A stretch of DNA of 11,855 nt. It comes from JAJUJL01 sp041736465. GTDB lineage: Bacteria; Chloroflexota; Anaerolineae; Anaerolineales; UBA4823. Positions 1 through 6,293 of the stretch are shown piece after piece (position 1 is the first letter of the stretch; the number at the start of each line of letters is the position of its first letter). The translations under genes and the position numbers were made by a program. The stretch spans positions 1 to 11,855 of the forward strand of contig JBGSTO010000037.1 in assembly GCA_041736465.1 (NCBI GenBank), written 5' to 3'. Below the pieces are notes generated by a model that searched no databases, was not told the origin of the DNA, and was given only the letters and a program-made list of their open reading frames with translations.

Positions 1-394
1 CATAGGGCTGCAGGGCCGGGCGGCGGCGTACGAATGCTTCCTCCGGGATGCTCTCCGGCACGATGCGCCGCGGCGCAGGCGGCTCTGCGGCGGGAAGGGG
101 AGCGGACAGCGCTTCTTTCCGCATCCGCTCTACTGCCCAGCGCATGCCCTGCCGGGCGCGCTCGCTGGATGGGTTGGCTTCCAGGGCCTTGTTGAGATAG
201 GCCACACTGGCGCGCGGGCTGGACAACCCGGCCAGGATCAACCAGGCCTCTTCCAGCCCGGCATCCTTAGAAACTGCCATCTGGGCGAAGCGCCGCGCCG
301 CCTGGCGGTTGCCGAAGCGCAGCTGCAGGCGCGCCTGCACTACAGCGGAATTTTCCTGCCTGGAGGGGTGGTCGGAGGCTTCGTCAGGGCTCAT
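1..394 (-). CDS. TPR-like helical repeat protein, N-terminal part (cut by window start)
   Basis: The gene reads from an ATG at 394-392 and runs off the window with 131 codons visible, so its C-terminus is unknown. Residues about 17-95 look like paired amphipathic helices of the tetratricopeptide type, with phrases such as EEAWLILAGLSSPRAS, AYLNKALEANPSSERAR and GMRWAVERMR. A proline- and arginine-rich linker follows. No signal peptide or membrane segment is visible in this part. The start overlaps the stop of the upstream amidase gene as ATGA and has no clear Shine-Dalgarno, which points to translational coupling and a shared envelope-related role. From memory, similar N-termini in Chloroflexi precede a membrane segment and a cell-wall domain such as an L,D-transpeptidase; that is recall and cannot be seen here. 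Confidence 0.7.
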   Translation of the reverse strand, partial: MSPDEASDHPSRQENSAVVQARLQLRFGNRQAARRFAQMAVSKDAGLEEAWLILAGLSSPRASVAYLNKALEANPSSERARQGMRWAVERMRKEALSAPLPAAEPPAPRRIVPESIPEEAFVRRRPALQPY

Positions 395-1215
395 GGCACA
401 CTCGTGGGGGTAGTTGTCGGTAAGATGACGGCGGGTGTCAGGTTTTCGTTGTTCAGATAGCACAGAATGCCATTCACAATGCCCTGGGCAGATTTCTGCG
501 GCTCCTGGGTGAGCAGCTGCCGGTCCAGGTTCAGGAAGCCCACCTCAATAATGGCAGCGGTGGTTTCCGGGTTGATCTCGTCGAAGGCATGGTAGCTGGT
601 CATGTCGGGGGTGATGGAGTTGTGCAGCGAGAGTCCGGTTGATTCGCCGTAGCGGTTGCGCATGCAGGCGGTCAGGCGGGCGGAGCGCTCCGGGGCAGGG
701 TTGGCAAGCGCTGCAGATACCTTGAAGCCGGTTGCCTGGTCGTTGATGTAATCGCAAGAGTCGGCGTGGATCGAGATCAGCACGGTGGCGCGGTAGCCGC
801 TCAACAGCGGGTCGAATTCGCGCAGCATGTCAACGTCGATGCCTTGTTCCAACAGCAGGTCACGCACCAGCGTGGCGATGGTCTGGTTGACCTGGAACTC
901 TGTCAGGCTGACATCGCTGCATACCGCTCCTGGATCGCCCGTGGCGTCATCCCAGTGCCCGACAACGATACCCACCAGCGGGCGCGAGCGCGCCGTAGCG
1001 GTGGGCTGGCTTTGTGATGTTTCGGTTGCCTGTAAGCTGAGGGACTGGTCGTAGGTGCGGCTGAAGCTGCCCGGTACCAGCCCGGGTTCGGTCCAGGCGG
1101 TGAACAGGGTTGCCACGAGCAGACCAACCAATGCGGTGATCAGCAGGAAGTTACCGGTATCTTTGAACAGGCCGCCGGGAGGGGCGTTTCGTTGCGGTTG
1201 CTGGGTTGATTGCAT
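391..1215 (-). CDS. membrane-anchored N-acetylmuramoyl-L-alanine amidase (Amidase_3)
   Basis: Predicted zinc amidase that cleaves the bond between muramic acid and the peptide stem in peptidoglycan. The 274-residue protein has a short cytoplasmic N-terminus, one membrane segment (about residues 23-41), a Ser/Thr/Gln-rich linker and an Amidase_3 domain (about 80-256). Expected zinc ligands are H87 (VVGHWDD), E106 (LTEFQVN) and H150 (ISIHADS); the catalytic Glu is E224 (IIEVGFLN). The tail is rich in Thr and Pro. I chose the ATG at 1215 over an in-frame TTG at 1242: the ATG has TAGGA about seven bases upstream, and the TTG would lie upstream of the best -10. It is coupled by ATGA to the TPR-like gene downstream. 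The GHWDDATGDPGA motif has more residues between His and DPGA than the usual DPGHGG form, but all key residues are present. Confidence 0.88.
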   Translation of the reverse strand: MQSTQQPQRNAPPGGLFKDTGNFLLITALVGLLVATLFTAWTEPGLVPGSFSRTYDQSLSLQATETSQSQPTATARSRPLVGIVVGHWDDATGDPGAVCSDVSLTEFQVNQTIATLVRDLLLEQGIDVDMLREFDPLLSGYRATVLISIHADSCDYINDQATGFKVSAALANPAPERSARLTACMRNRYGESTGLSLHNSITPDMTSYHAFDEINPETTAAIIEVGFLNLDRQLLTQEPQKSAQGIVNGILCYLNNENLTPAVILPTTTPTSVP

Positions 1216-1231
1216 GATTAATCCTACCGTA

Positions 1232-1258
1232 ATTATCCTCAAGTTGCAAGGTTTTCAA
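1232..1258 (-). promoter_or_regulatory. candidate promoter for the amidase-TPR pair
   Basis: On the minus strand a TTGAAA (complement of 1253-1258) precedes a GATAAT (complement of 1232-1237) with a 15-bp spacer. Each hexamer is one base off the sigma-70 consensus, but the spacer is shorter than ideal. It would start RNA just upstream of the ATG at 1215. Because a terminator separates the amidase gene from sufT, a promoter is expected here. Confidence 0.35.
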
Positions 1259-1296
1259 AACCCATTTGTAGCAAGAAGCATGCCATGCAGGTTATC

Positions 1297-1338
1297 AAAA
1301 ACGAGACCGGCGCAGCATCCATGCTGCAGCCGGTCTCG
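1297..1338 (-). terminator. intrinsic terminator of the sufR-sufT operon
   Basis: A long hairpin has arms CGAGACCGGC (1302-1311) plus GCAGCAT (1312-1318) pairing with ATGCTGC (1321-1327) and GCCGGTCTCG (1329-1338), leaving one bulged A. That makes 17 potential pairs with a two-base turn. Read on the minus strand it is followed by TTTTTGAT, so it has the GC-rich stem and U-run of a Rho-independent terminator. It lies 26 bp past the stop of the SufT-like gene. Confidence 0.88.
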
Positions 1339-1364
1339 CAATACAATCTTTATTTGGCGCTCGC

Positions 1365-1709
1365 CTACCACATACCCCAATCAGCTCCGGCGCCGTCTTC
1401 CATGTACGAAAAATCCCACATTTCGGTGCCCATCTCGATGATGGTGGGGATCTTCAACGCCTCCTCAGCTTTGGCGCGGGTCATCTCCAGCATCGCCGGA
1501 CCGTAGGGGCAGAAGGGCGTGGTCAGGATCATGTGCACGGTGGCTTGGTCTTCTTCGACGACCACATCGCGCACCAGTCCAAGCTCGATGATATTCAGGC
1601 CGATCTCCGGGTCCACCACCTGGCGCAGCGTGTCGCGCAGGTCGTCCACGATGGTGGGGTGGGTGCTTTCGACCTGCCAGATGACTTTATTCTTGGTCGG
1701 CTCGCTCAT
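1365..1709 (-). CDS. sufT: SufT-like DUF59 / MIP18-family Fe-S maturation protein
   Basis: A 114-residue DUF59 protein. Members (SufT, the PaaD N-domain, eukaryotic MIP18/Cia2) help deliver Fe-S clusters to target enzymes. The hallmark segments are VVDPEIGLNIIELGLVRDV (residues about 30-48) and the TTPFCPYGPAMLEM segment, with the conserved Cys in FCP. The tail (MWDFSYMEDGAGADWGMW) is Trp-rich, as in free-standing bacterial members. The start is the ATG at 1709: GGAG lies seven bases upstream, and the ATG is one base past the sufR stop. A longer reading from 1745 would run into sufR. It is the second gene of a minus-strand operon with the SufR-like regulator, divergent from sufCBDS, and ends at a strong terminator. 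The name SufT rests on family and context; an orphan DUF59 carrier is the only serious alternative. Confidence 0.85.
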   Translation of the reverse strand: MSEPTKNKVIWQVESTHPTIVDDLRDTLRQVVDPEIGLNIIELGLVRDVVVEEDQATVHMILTTPFCPYGPAMLEMTRAKAEEALKIPTIIEMGTEMWDFSYMEDGAGADWGMW

Positions 1710-1710
1710 G

Positions 1711-2388
1711 CTAATTCTCCGTGGATTCAGTTTGGTTGACGACATAAGTGCACAGCGCGTCGCCGTTCAGCACACACTGTACTTTATGAGCCGGAACGGA
1801 CAGCACCGTGGAGATCAATGCCTGGTCCACCGAGCACACCTCGGGGTGGCTCTGCCCGATATGGTAGTACGGGCAGCTGATCTCGCGGATGGTGTAGCCC
1901 TGCTCGTGCTTTTCCCATTCGACGGTGAAGCCTTCCTGTGAGAGCAGCGCCGCCACCAGGTCGAGCTTCGCTTCCATGGGAAGGCCTTTCGCTTCAGCCT
2001 GGTAATCGGAGGCCATATCCTGGGCCATCTGCTCGAACAAACCGCGCACCATGGCATCCGGCATCGTGCCTTTAAGCTGCTGCAGCAGGCGCAGAGTCAG
2101 GCGCACGTAGCGGGACGGGAAACGCTCCACGCCCTGCTCGGTGAGCGAATACAGGCGGCGCGGCCTGCCAACACCGTGACGCTCCTCTTCGGAGGTCACC
2201 AGCCCATCGGCTTCGAGCTTGTTGATATGGTGACGCACCGAGATGGGGTTGATGTCCACTGCTACAGCCAGCTCATTGATGGTACAGTGCTGGCGCACCA
2301 ACAGGGTGCGCAGCACGCGCTGGCGGGTGGTGGTGTTCAATTCTTCGGGAGCTTGTTTGGTTATCATAACCTTTTTATCGAAATTCAT
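1711..2388 (-). CDS. sufR: SufR-like winged-helix repressor with C-terminal cysteine motif
   Basis: A 225-residue regulator. Residues about 20-85 form a winged helix: a scaffold helix (TRQRVLRTLLVRQ), HTH (TINELAVAVDINPISVRHHINKLEADGLV) and a wing (GVGRPRRLYSLTEQG). The C-terminal part holds C172, C185 and C213 in a C-X12-C-X27-C arrangement (SCPYYHIGQSHPEVC, GDALCTYVV), plus C205 and H201. SufR-type repressors bind an Fe-S cluster through such C-terminal cysteines and repress suf when cluster supply is adequate. The start is the ATG at 2388, with AAGG six bases upstream; the later ATG at 2367 has poor SD spacing. It is divergent from sufC across a shared control region and one base from sufT. 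It probably represses both directions; cluster binding and the operator are inferred, not shown. Confidence 0.86.
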   Translation of the reverse strand: MNFDKKVMITKQAPEELNTTTRQRVLRTLLVRQHCTINELAVAVDINPISVRHHINKLEADGLVTSEEERHGVGRPRRLYSLTEQGVERFPSRYVRLTLRLLQQLKGTMPDAMVRGLFEQMAQDMASDYQAEAKGLPMEAKLDLVAALLSQEGFTVEWEKHEQGYTIREISCPYYHIGQSHPEVCSVDQALISTVLSVPAHKVQCVLNGDALCTYVVNQTESTEN

Positions 2389-2403
2389 AATCAGCCTTGC
2401 CGC

Positions 2404-2432
2404 ATTTTAGCATGAGGTGAAATTATTGTCAA
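2404..2432 (-). promoter_or_regulatory. sufR-sufT promoter (extended -10)
   Basis: On the minus strand TTGACA (complement of 2427-2432) and TAAAAT (complement of 2404-2409) are separated by exactly 17 bp. TGC directly precedes the -10, giving an extended -10 element. Only 15 bases lie between the -10 and the sufR ATG, so the leader should be about 8-9 nt, just long enough for the AAGG ribosome site. Confidence 0.75.
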
Positions 2433-2439
2433 TATTAAG
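2428..2439 (-). promoter_or_regulatory. operator-like box A over the sufR -35
   Basis: On the minus strand this reads CTTAATATTGAC, and its last five bases belong to the sufR -35. It matches box C at 2511-2522 in 11 of 12 positions. The core TCAATATTAA is one base off a perfect 10-bp palindrome. Its position suggests autoregulation by the SufR-like protein; which protein binds is inference. Confidence 0.5.
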
Positions 2440-2448
2440 ATTATTATA

Positions 2449-2463
2449 CTAAATATTATTGAC
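2449..2463 (+). promoter_or_regulatory. operator-like box B over the first sufC -35
   Basis: CTAAATATTATTGAC has the same sequence as box C with an extra ATT before GAC. It runs into the -35 of the upstream sufC promoter. With box A it forms an imperfect inverted pair spanning 2428-2463. Confidence 0.45.
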
Positions 2464-2487
2464 TTTGCACTGCGAGCCTGCTATAAT
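2459..2487 (+). promoter_or_regulatory. sufC promoter P1
   Basis: TTGACT at 2459-2464, a 17-bp spacer, then TATAAT at 2482-2487 preceded by TGC (extended -10). This is near-consensus sigma-70. It would give a leader of roughly 90 nt to the sufC start. Confidence 0.8.
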
Positions 2488-2510
2488 ACCGAATAAGTAT
2501 GAACTTTATG

Positions 2511-2522
2511 CTAAATATTGAC
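2511..2522 (+). promoter_or_regulatory. operator-like box C over the second sufC -35
   Basis: CTAAATATTGAC overlaps the first five bases of the P2 -35. It is the inverted counterpart of box A (11 of 12) and the gap-free form of box B. Box and promoter together look like a duplication of the P1 region about 60 bp downstream. Confidence 0.5.
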
Positions 2523-2546
2523 GCATCCTGTGCGTCCTGCTATAAT
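2518..2546 (+). promoter_or_regulatory. sufC promoter P2
   Basis: TTGACG at 2518-2523, a 17-bp spacer, then TATAAT at 2541-2546, again after TGC. P1 and P2 share CCTGCTATAAT followed by ACCG or GCCG. RNA would start near 2553, giving a leader of about 29 nt that includes the AGGAG at 2566-2570. Confidence 0.8.
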
Positions 2547-2581
2547 GCCGTGCACGTAAATTGAAAGGAGCTCCCCCATTC

Positions 2582-3355
2582 ATGTCCGACCTGGTTGTCA
2601 AAAATCTGCATGTAAACGTCGAAGGACGAGAAATTCTAAAAGGTGTTGAGCTGGTGGTTAAACAGGGCCAGATTCATGCCCTGATGGGCCCCAACGGCAC
2701 CGGAAAATCCACCCTGGCATACGCCTTGATGGGCCACCCCAACTACGAAGTAACCGCAGGCGAGGTGTGGTTCAAAGGGCAAAACATCCTGGAGATGGAA
2801 GCGGATGCGCGTTCCCGCCTGGGTGTGTTTTTAGCCTTCCAGTACCCCATCGCCATACCGGGTGTTTCGGTTGCAAATTTCCTGCGCACGGCGATCAACG
2901 CCCGCCGCAAGGCCGAGAACCCGGACGACAAAGGCATTCCGATCCCGGAATTCCGCAAGCTGCTGCGCGAGCGTATGGATCTGCTGCGCATGGACCACGG
3001 CTTTGCCGGTCGCTATTTGAATGAGGGCTTTTCCGGCGGCGAGAAGAAGCGCGCCGAGATCTTACAGATGGCTACCCTGCGACCGGAGATTGCCATCCTG
3101 GACGAAACCGACTCTGGTCTGGACATCGATGCCCTGCGCATTGTTTCGGAAGGCGTCAATGCCCTGCGCGGCCCCGACCTGGGCGTGCTGGTGATCACCC
3201 ACTACCAGCGCATCCTGAACTATATCAAGCCGGATGTGGTGCACATCATGCTGGGCGGGCGCATTGTGGAAAGCGGCGGCGCCGAACTGGCGCTGCACCT
3301 GGAAGAGCACGGCTACGACTGGCTGCGTGAGAAGTATGAGCCGGTTTCTGCCTGA
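2582..3355 (+). CDS. sufC: SufC, ABC-type ATPase of the SufBCD scaffold
   Basis: Cytosolic ATPase that dimerises on SufB-SufD and powers cluster assembly. The 257-residue length is typical. Walker A is GPNGTGKST (36-44), the Q-loop Gln is Q87 (AFQYP), the signature is FSGGEKKR (150-157), Walker B is IAILDETD (170-177) followed by SGLDIDAL, and the H-loop His is H207 (ITHYQR). The helical-domain segment around PEFRKLLRERMDLL is as expected for SufC. The start is the ATG at 2582 (MSDLVVKNLHV), matching family N-termini. AGGAG lies 11 bases upstream, a slightly long spacing. An in-frame TTG at 2561 would put the SD inside the gene. It is the first gene of the operon, behind two tandem promoters, with sufB 36 bp downstream. 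No key residue is missing. Confidence 0.97.
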   Translation: MSDLVVKNLHVNVEGREILKGVELVVKQGQIHALMGPNGTGKSTLAYALMGHPNYEVTAGEVWFKGQNILEMEADARSRLGVFLAFQYPIAIPGVSVANFLRTAINARRKAENPDDKGIPIPEFRKLLRERMDLLRMDHGFAGRYLNEGFSGGEKKRAEILQMATLRPEIAILDETDSGLDIDALRIVSEGVNALRGPDLGVLVITHYQRILNYIKPDVVHIMLGGRIVESGGAELALHLEEHGYDWLREKYEPVSA

Positions 3356-3391
3356 TCTGCCCCAAGTGCTTGATTCTTACGAGGTAATGCT

Positions 3392-4798
3392 ATGAGCTCA
3401 GATGCTGTAATGCTTGAAGGTGTTGGCGACTATAAGTACGGCTTTCGCGACCCCGATACATCCGTTTTCAAGTCCAGCAGAGGCTTGAGCCGCGAAGTCG
3501 TGGAACAAATTTCTGCCATGAAGGGTGAGCCAGAGTGGATGTTGGAATTCCGCCTGCGCGCCTTGGATCACTTCGAAAAGCGCCCGATGCCCACCTGGGG
3601 CGGGGATCTTTCGACCCTGGACCTTGACAATATCTTTTTCTACGTCAAGCCGACCGACAAAGAGGGCGGTTCCTGGGACGATGTGCCTGACACGATCAAG
3701 AACACCTTCGATCGCCTGGGCATCCCCGAAGCCGAACAGAAGTTCCTGGCTGGCGTCGGTGCTCAGTATGAGTCCGAAATGGTTTACCACAAAATCCAGG
3801 AACACCTGGAAAAGCAGGGCGTGATCTTCCTTTCGATCGAGGACGGATTGCGCCAGCATCCCGACCTGTTCCGCGAATACTTCAGCACGGTCATCCCCAT
3901 CGAGGATAACAAGTTCGCCGCGCTGAACAGCGCGGTATGGTCCGGCGGTTCCTTCATCTACGTGCCCAAGGGCATCAAGGTGGACCTGCCGCTGCAGGCC
4001 TACTTCCGCCTGAACGTTGCCAATATTGGTCAGTTCGAGCGCACCCTGATCATCGCCGACGAAGGCGCTCAGCTGCACTACGTGGAAGGCTGCACTGCGC
4101 CCACCTACACCTCCGATTCATTCCACTCCGGTGTGATCGAGATCGTGGTAAAGAAGGGCGCACGCGTGCGTTACACCACCATCCAGAACTGGTCCACCAA
4201 TGTGTACAACCTGGTCACACAGCGCGCCATGGTGTACGAGAACGCCACCATGGAATGGGTGGATGCCAACCTGGGCTCCAAACTGACCATGAAATACCCA
4301 TCCTGCTACCTGGTCGGCTCGGGGGCGCACGGCGAGATCCTGTCGATGGCCTTTGCAGGCCCTGGACAGCACCAGGATGCCGGCGGCAAAATGGTGCACG
4401 TTGCCCCGCATACCAGCAGCAAGATCACTTCCAAATCCATCAGCAAGGGCGGTGGGCGGGCTTCGTACCGCGGTCTGCTCAAGGTATATAAAGGCGCCGA
4501 AGACGTGCGCTCCAATGTGGTGTGCGACGCCCTGCTGCTGGACGAGCGCTCCCGCTCGGATACCTACCCGTACATCGAGATCGACGCCGAAGACGTGACC
4601 ATCGGTCACGAAGCTTCGGTCTCTAAGGTCGGTGAGGAGCAGCTCTTTTACTTGATGAGCCGCGGTCTGAGCCAGGAACAAGCCACCACCATGGTGGTAT
4701 CCGGTTTCATCGAGCCGCTGGTAAAAGAACTGCCGATGGAATACGCCATCGAGATGAACCGGCTGATCCAACTGCAGATGGAAGGCTCGGTAGGTTAA
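3392..4798 (+). CDS. sufB: SufB, Fe-S cluster scaffold subunit
   Basis: Core scaffold of the SufBC2D complex, on which the new cluster is thought to form at the SufB-SufD interface. It has 468 residues, the usual length. It shows the family's N-terminal region (GFRDPDTSVFKSSRGLSREVVEQIS, in shorter parts), then the beta-helix core from about residue 180 (SGGSFIYVPKGIKV, EGCTAP) and a C-terminal helical domain (YLMSRGLSQEQATTMVVSGFIEP, in parts). C378 in VVCDALLLDERS aligns with the essential core cysteine of E. coli SufB (C405), and E407 in IGHEASV with the conserved Glu near it. C234 is in EGCTAP. The ATG at 3392 has GAGG seven bases upstream. The sufB stop is three bases from the sufD start, so the two subunits are translated together. 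Confidence 0.97.
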   Translation: MSSDAVMLEGVGDYKYGFRDPDTSVFKSSRGLSREVVEQISAMKGEPEWMLEFRLRALDHFEKRPMPTWGGDLSTLDLDNIFFYVKPTDKEGGSWDDVPDTIKNTFDRLGIPEAEQKFLAGVGAQYESEMVYHKIQEHLEKQGVIFLSIEDGLRQHPDLFREYFSTVIPIEDNKFAALNSAVWSGGSFIYVPKGIKVDLPLQAYFRLNVANIGQFERTLIIADEGAQLHYVEGCTAPTYTSDSFHSGVIEIVVKKGARVRYTTIQNWSTNVYNLVTQRAMVYENATMEWVDANLGSKLTMKYPSCYLVGSGAHGEILSMAFAGPGQHQDAGGKMVHVAPHTSSKITSKSISKGGGRASYRGLLKVYKGAEDVRSNVVCDALLLDERSRSDTYPYIEIDAEDVTIGHEASVSKVGEEQLFYLMSRGLSQEQATTMVVSGFIEPLVKELPMEYAIEMNRLIQLQMEGSVG

Positions 4799-4801
4799 TT
4801 C

Positions 4802-6157
4802 ATGGCAACCCGCAAAGTCATCACCCGATCCAGCCGCGCGGCTGGCCTTTCCAAAGAATTCGCTTTCACCCGGGATATGATCCCGGCGCTTTCGGATGGG
4901 CGCGCCGCGCCCGAGTTCCTGCAGCGCTACCGCAGCCAGGCCTGGGAGGCTTTCCAGGCGCTGCCCATGCCGGCGGCTACAGATGAAGCCTGGCGGCGCA
5001 CCGATATCCGCGGCCTGCGCGCAGGCGAATTTCGGCTGCCGCAGCCCGGCGAACACCTGAATTTGCCGGCTCCCCAGCCCGAGCTGCTGCACCCGGTCGC
5101 CGATGAAGAGCAAGCCGGGCAGGTGCTGCTGCTCCCGGGAGGCCAGACCGAAACCTGGCTGGACCCCGAGCTGGCCCGCCGCGGTGTGGTATTTACCGAC
5201 CTGGCGAGCGCTGAGCGCCAGCACCCGCAGATCCTGGAGCGCATCCTGGGGCAGGTCGTGCGCCCGGATGAAGGCAAGTTTGCTGCCCTGGCAGCCGCCT
5301 TTGCCACCTACGGCACCGTGGTGTATGTCCCCCGCGGCGTGCAGGTAGAGAAGCCGCTGCAGTCCATTCTGTGGGCACCCGGCGCCGGTCTGGCGTACGC
5401 CTCGCACCTGCTGATCTGGCTGGAAGAAGGCGCTTCGCTCACCCTGGCGCATGAATCCGCTTCCCCAACCGAGCCAGGCGAACAAACCCTGCACGCCGGG
5501 ATCGTGGAGATCCACGTCGGCCCAGGCGCCAACCTGCGCTTCGTTGAGCTGCAGTCCTGGGGCGATCACGTGTGGAACTTCACCCACGAGCGCGCCCGCG
5601 TCGAGCGCGACGGCACCCTGGACTGGATCTTCGGCGCACTGGGCACTCACCTGACCAAGAACTTCTCCGACCTGGATCTGAACGGGCAAGGCGCATCCGG
5701 ACGCATGTCGGGCTTCTACTTTACCGACGGCGACCAGCATCTCGACCTGGACACCCAGCAGAACCACCTGGCGCCGCATACCACCAGCGACCTGCTCTAC
5801 AAAGGCGCACTGCGCGACAGCAGCCGCTCGGTGTGGCAGGGCATGATCTACGTCGCTCCCGGCGCGCAAAAAACCGACGGCTACCAGGCCAATCGCAACC
5901 TGACGCTGAGCGGCAAAGCACGCGCCGACTCGATCCCCGGTCTGGAGATCCTGGCAGATGACGTGCGCTGCACGCATGGCGCCACCGTGGGCAAGATCGA
6001 CCCAGAGCTGGTCTTCTACCTGCTCAGCCGGGGCATCCCTAAGTACGAAGCCGAGCGCCTGGTGGTAGAAGGATTCTTCGACCCAATCATGCAGCGCATC
6101 CCCTTCGAGGGCGTTCGCGCCCGATTCCAGACTGCCATCCGGCAGAAAATGGGATAA
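4802..6157 (+). CDS. sufD: SufD, Fe-S cluster scaffold subunit
   Basis: Paralogue of SufB and partner in SufBC2D, linked to iron entry and complex stability. It has 451 residues. The N-terminal helical region (about 1-160) is poorly conserved, as usual. The beta-helix core runs from about 170 (GTVVYVPRGVQVEKPL) to about 390, then the helical tail (LVFYLLSRGIPKYEAERLVVEGFFDP, in parts). The conserved DDVRCTHGATVG holds C390 and H392; the equivalent His in E. coli SufD (H360) is needed for assembly. The start is the ATG at 4802, three bases after sufB, with AGG seven bases upstream inside the sufB stop region. A 136-bp spacer follows, the longest gap in the operon. A 619-codon open frame lies antisense to it, explained by codon bias. 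Confidence 0.96.
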   Translation: MATRKVITRSSRAAGLSKEFAFTRDMIPALSDGRAAPEFLQRYRSQAWEAFQALPMPAATDEAWRRTDIRGLRAGEFRLPQPGEHLNLPAPQPELLHPVADEEQAGQVLLLPGGQTETWLDPELARRGVVFTDLASAERQHPQILERILGQVVRPDEGKFAALAAAFATYGTVVYVPRGVQVEKPLQSILWAPGAGLAYASHLLIWLEEGASLTLAHESASPTEPGEQTLHAGIVEIHVGPGANLRFVELQSWGDHVWNFTHERARVERDGTLDWIFGALGTHLTKNFSDLDLNGQGASGRMSGFYFTDGDQHLDLDTQQNHLAPHTTSDLLYKGALRDSSRSVWQGMIYVAPGAQKTDGYQANRNLTLSGKARADSIPGLEILADDVRCTHGATVGKIDPELVFYLLSRGIPKYEAERLVVEGFFDPIMQRIPFEGVRARFQTAIRQKMG

Positions 6158-6171
6158 AATATTAACAGCGT

Positions 6172-6209
6172 GTGCTCATGCCGAAAAGCAGCTTTTCCGG
6201 CATGAGCAC
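6172..6209 (+). repeat. long hairpin between sufD and the next gene
   Basis: Arms GTGCTCATGCCGAAAAG and CTTTTCCGGCATGAGCAC pair over 17 bp, with a 3-nt CAG loop and one bulged C. On the plus strand only CTTTCC and then an A-run follows, so it lacks the U-run of an intrinsic terminator. It could be an mRNA-stabilising or partially attenuating stem that sets sufCBD above the downstream genes, or a remnant palindromic repeat. It lies 14 bp past the sufD stop. Confidence 0.75.
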
Positions 6210-6237
6210 CTTTCCAAAAAACAGAAAATGGATTGCC

Positions 6238-6264
6238 AGCGAGCCTGTCACCGCGCGGCTCGCT
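6238..6264 (+). repeat. small hairpin in the sufD downstream spacer
   Basis: AGCGAGCC (6238-6245) and GGCTCGCT (6257-6264) form an 8-bp perfect stem with an 11-nt loop, ending 17 bp before an AGGAGG ribosome site. Only TAAATCATTG follows, so it is a weak terminator at best. It is a second RNA structure in the same spacer. Confidence 0.45.
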
Positions 6265-6281
6265 TAAATCATTGTTGGATC

Positions 6282-6287
6282 AGGAGG
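6282..6287 (+). promoter_or_regulatory. perfect Shine-Dalgarno that decides a TTG start
   Basis: AGGAGG is followed by six bases (CGCGAG) and then TTG at 6294. This consensus site fixes the start of the 100-residue gene at TTG. An upstream in-frame ATG at 6228 has no ribosome site. Confidence 0.85.
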
Positions 6288-6293
6288 CGCGAG

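Noticed and set aside
1216..1242. A TTG start for the amidase nine codons upstream.
   Set aside because: It would lie upstream of the best -10 and has no ribosome site; the ATG at 1215 does.
2500..2581. A riboswitch or structured leader before sufC.
   Set aside because: The leader from P2 is only about 29 nt and no conserved fold is visible; promoters and boxes explain the region.
4118..5977. A 619-codon open frame antisense to sufB and sufD.
   Set aside because: It lies opposite two clearly conserved genes, has no family resemblance or ribosome site, and arises from the GC-rich codon pattern.
6172..6209. Intrinsic terminator after sufD.
   Set aside because: No U-run follows the stem on the plus strand, so I list it only as a hairpin.
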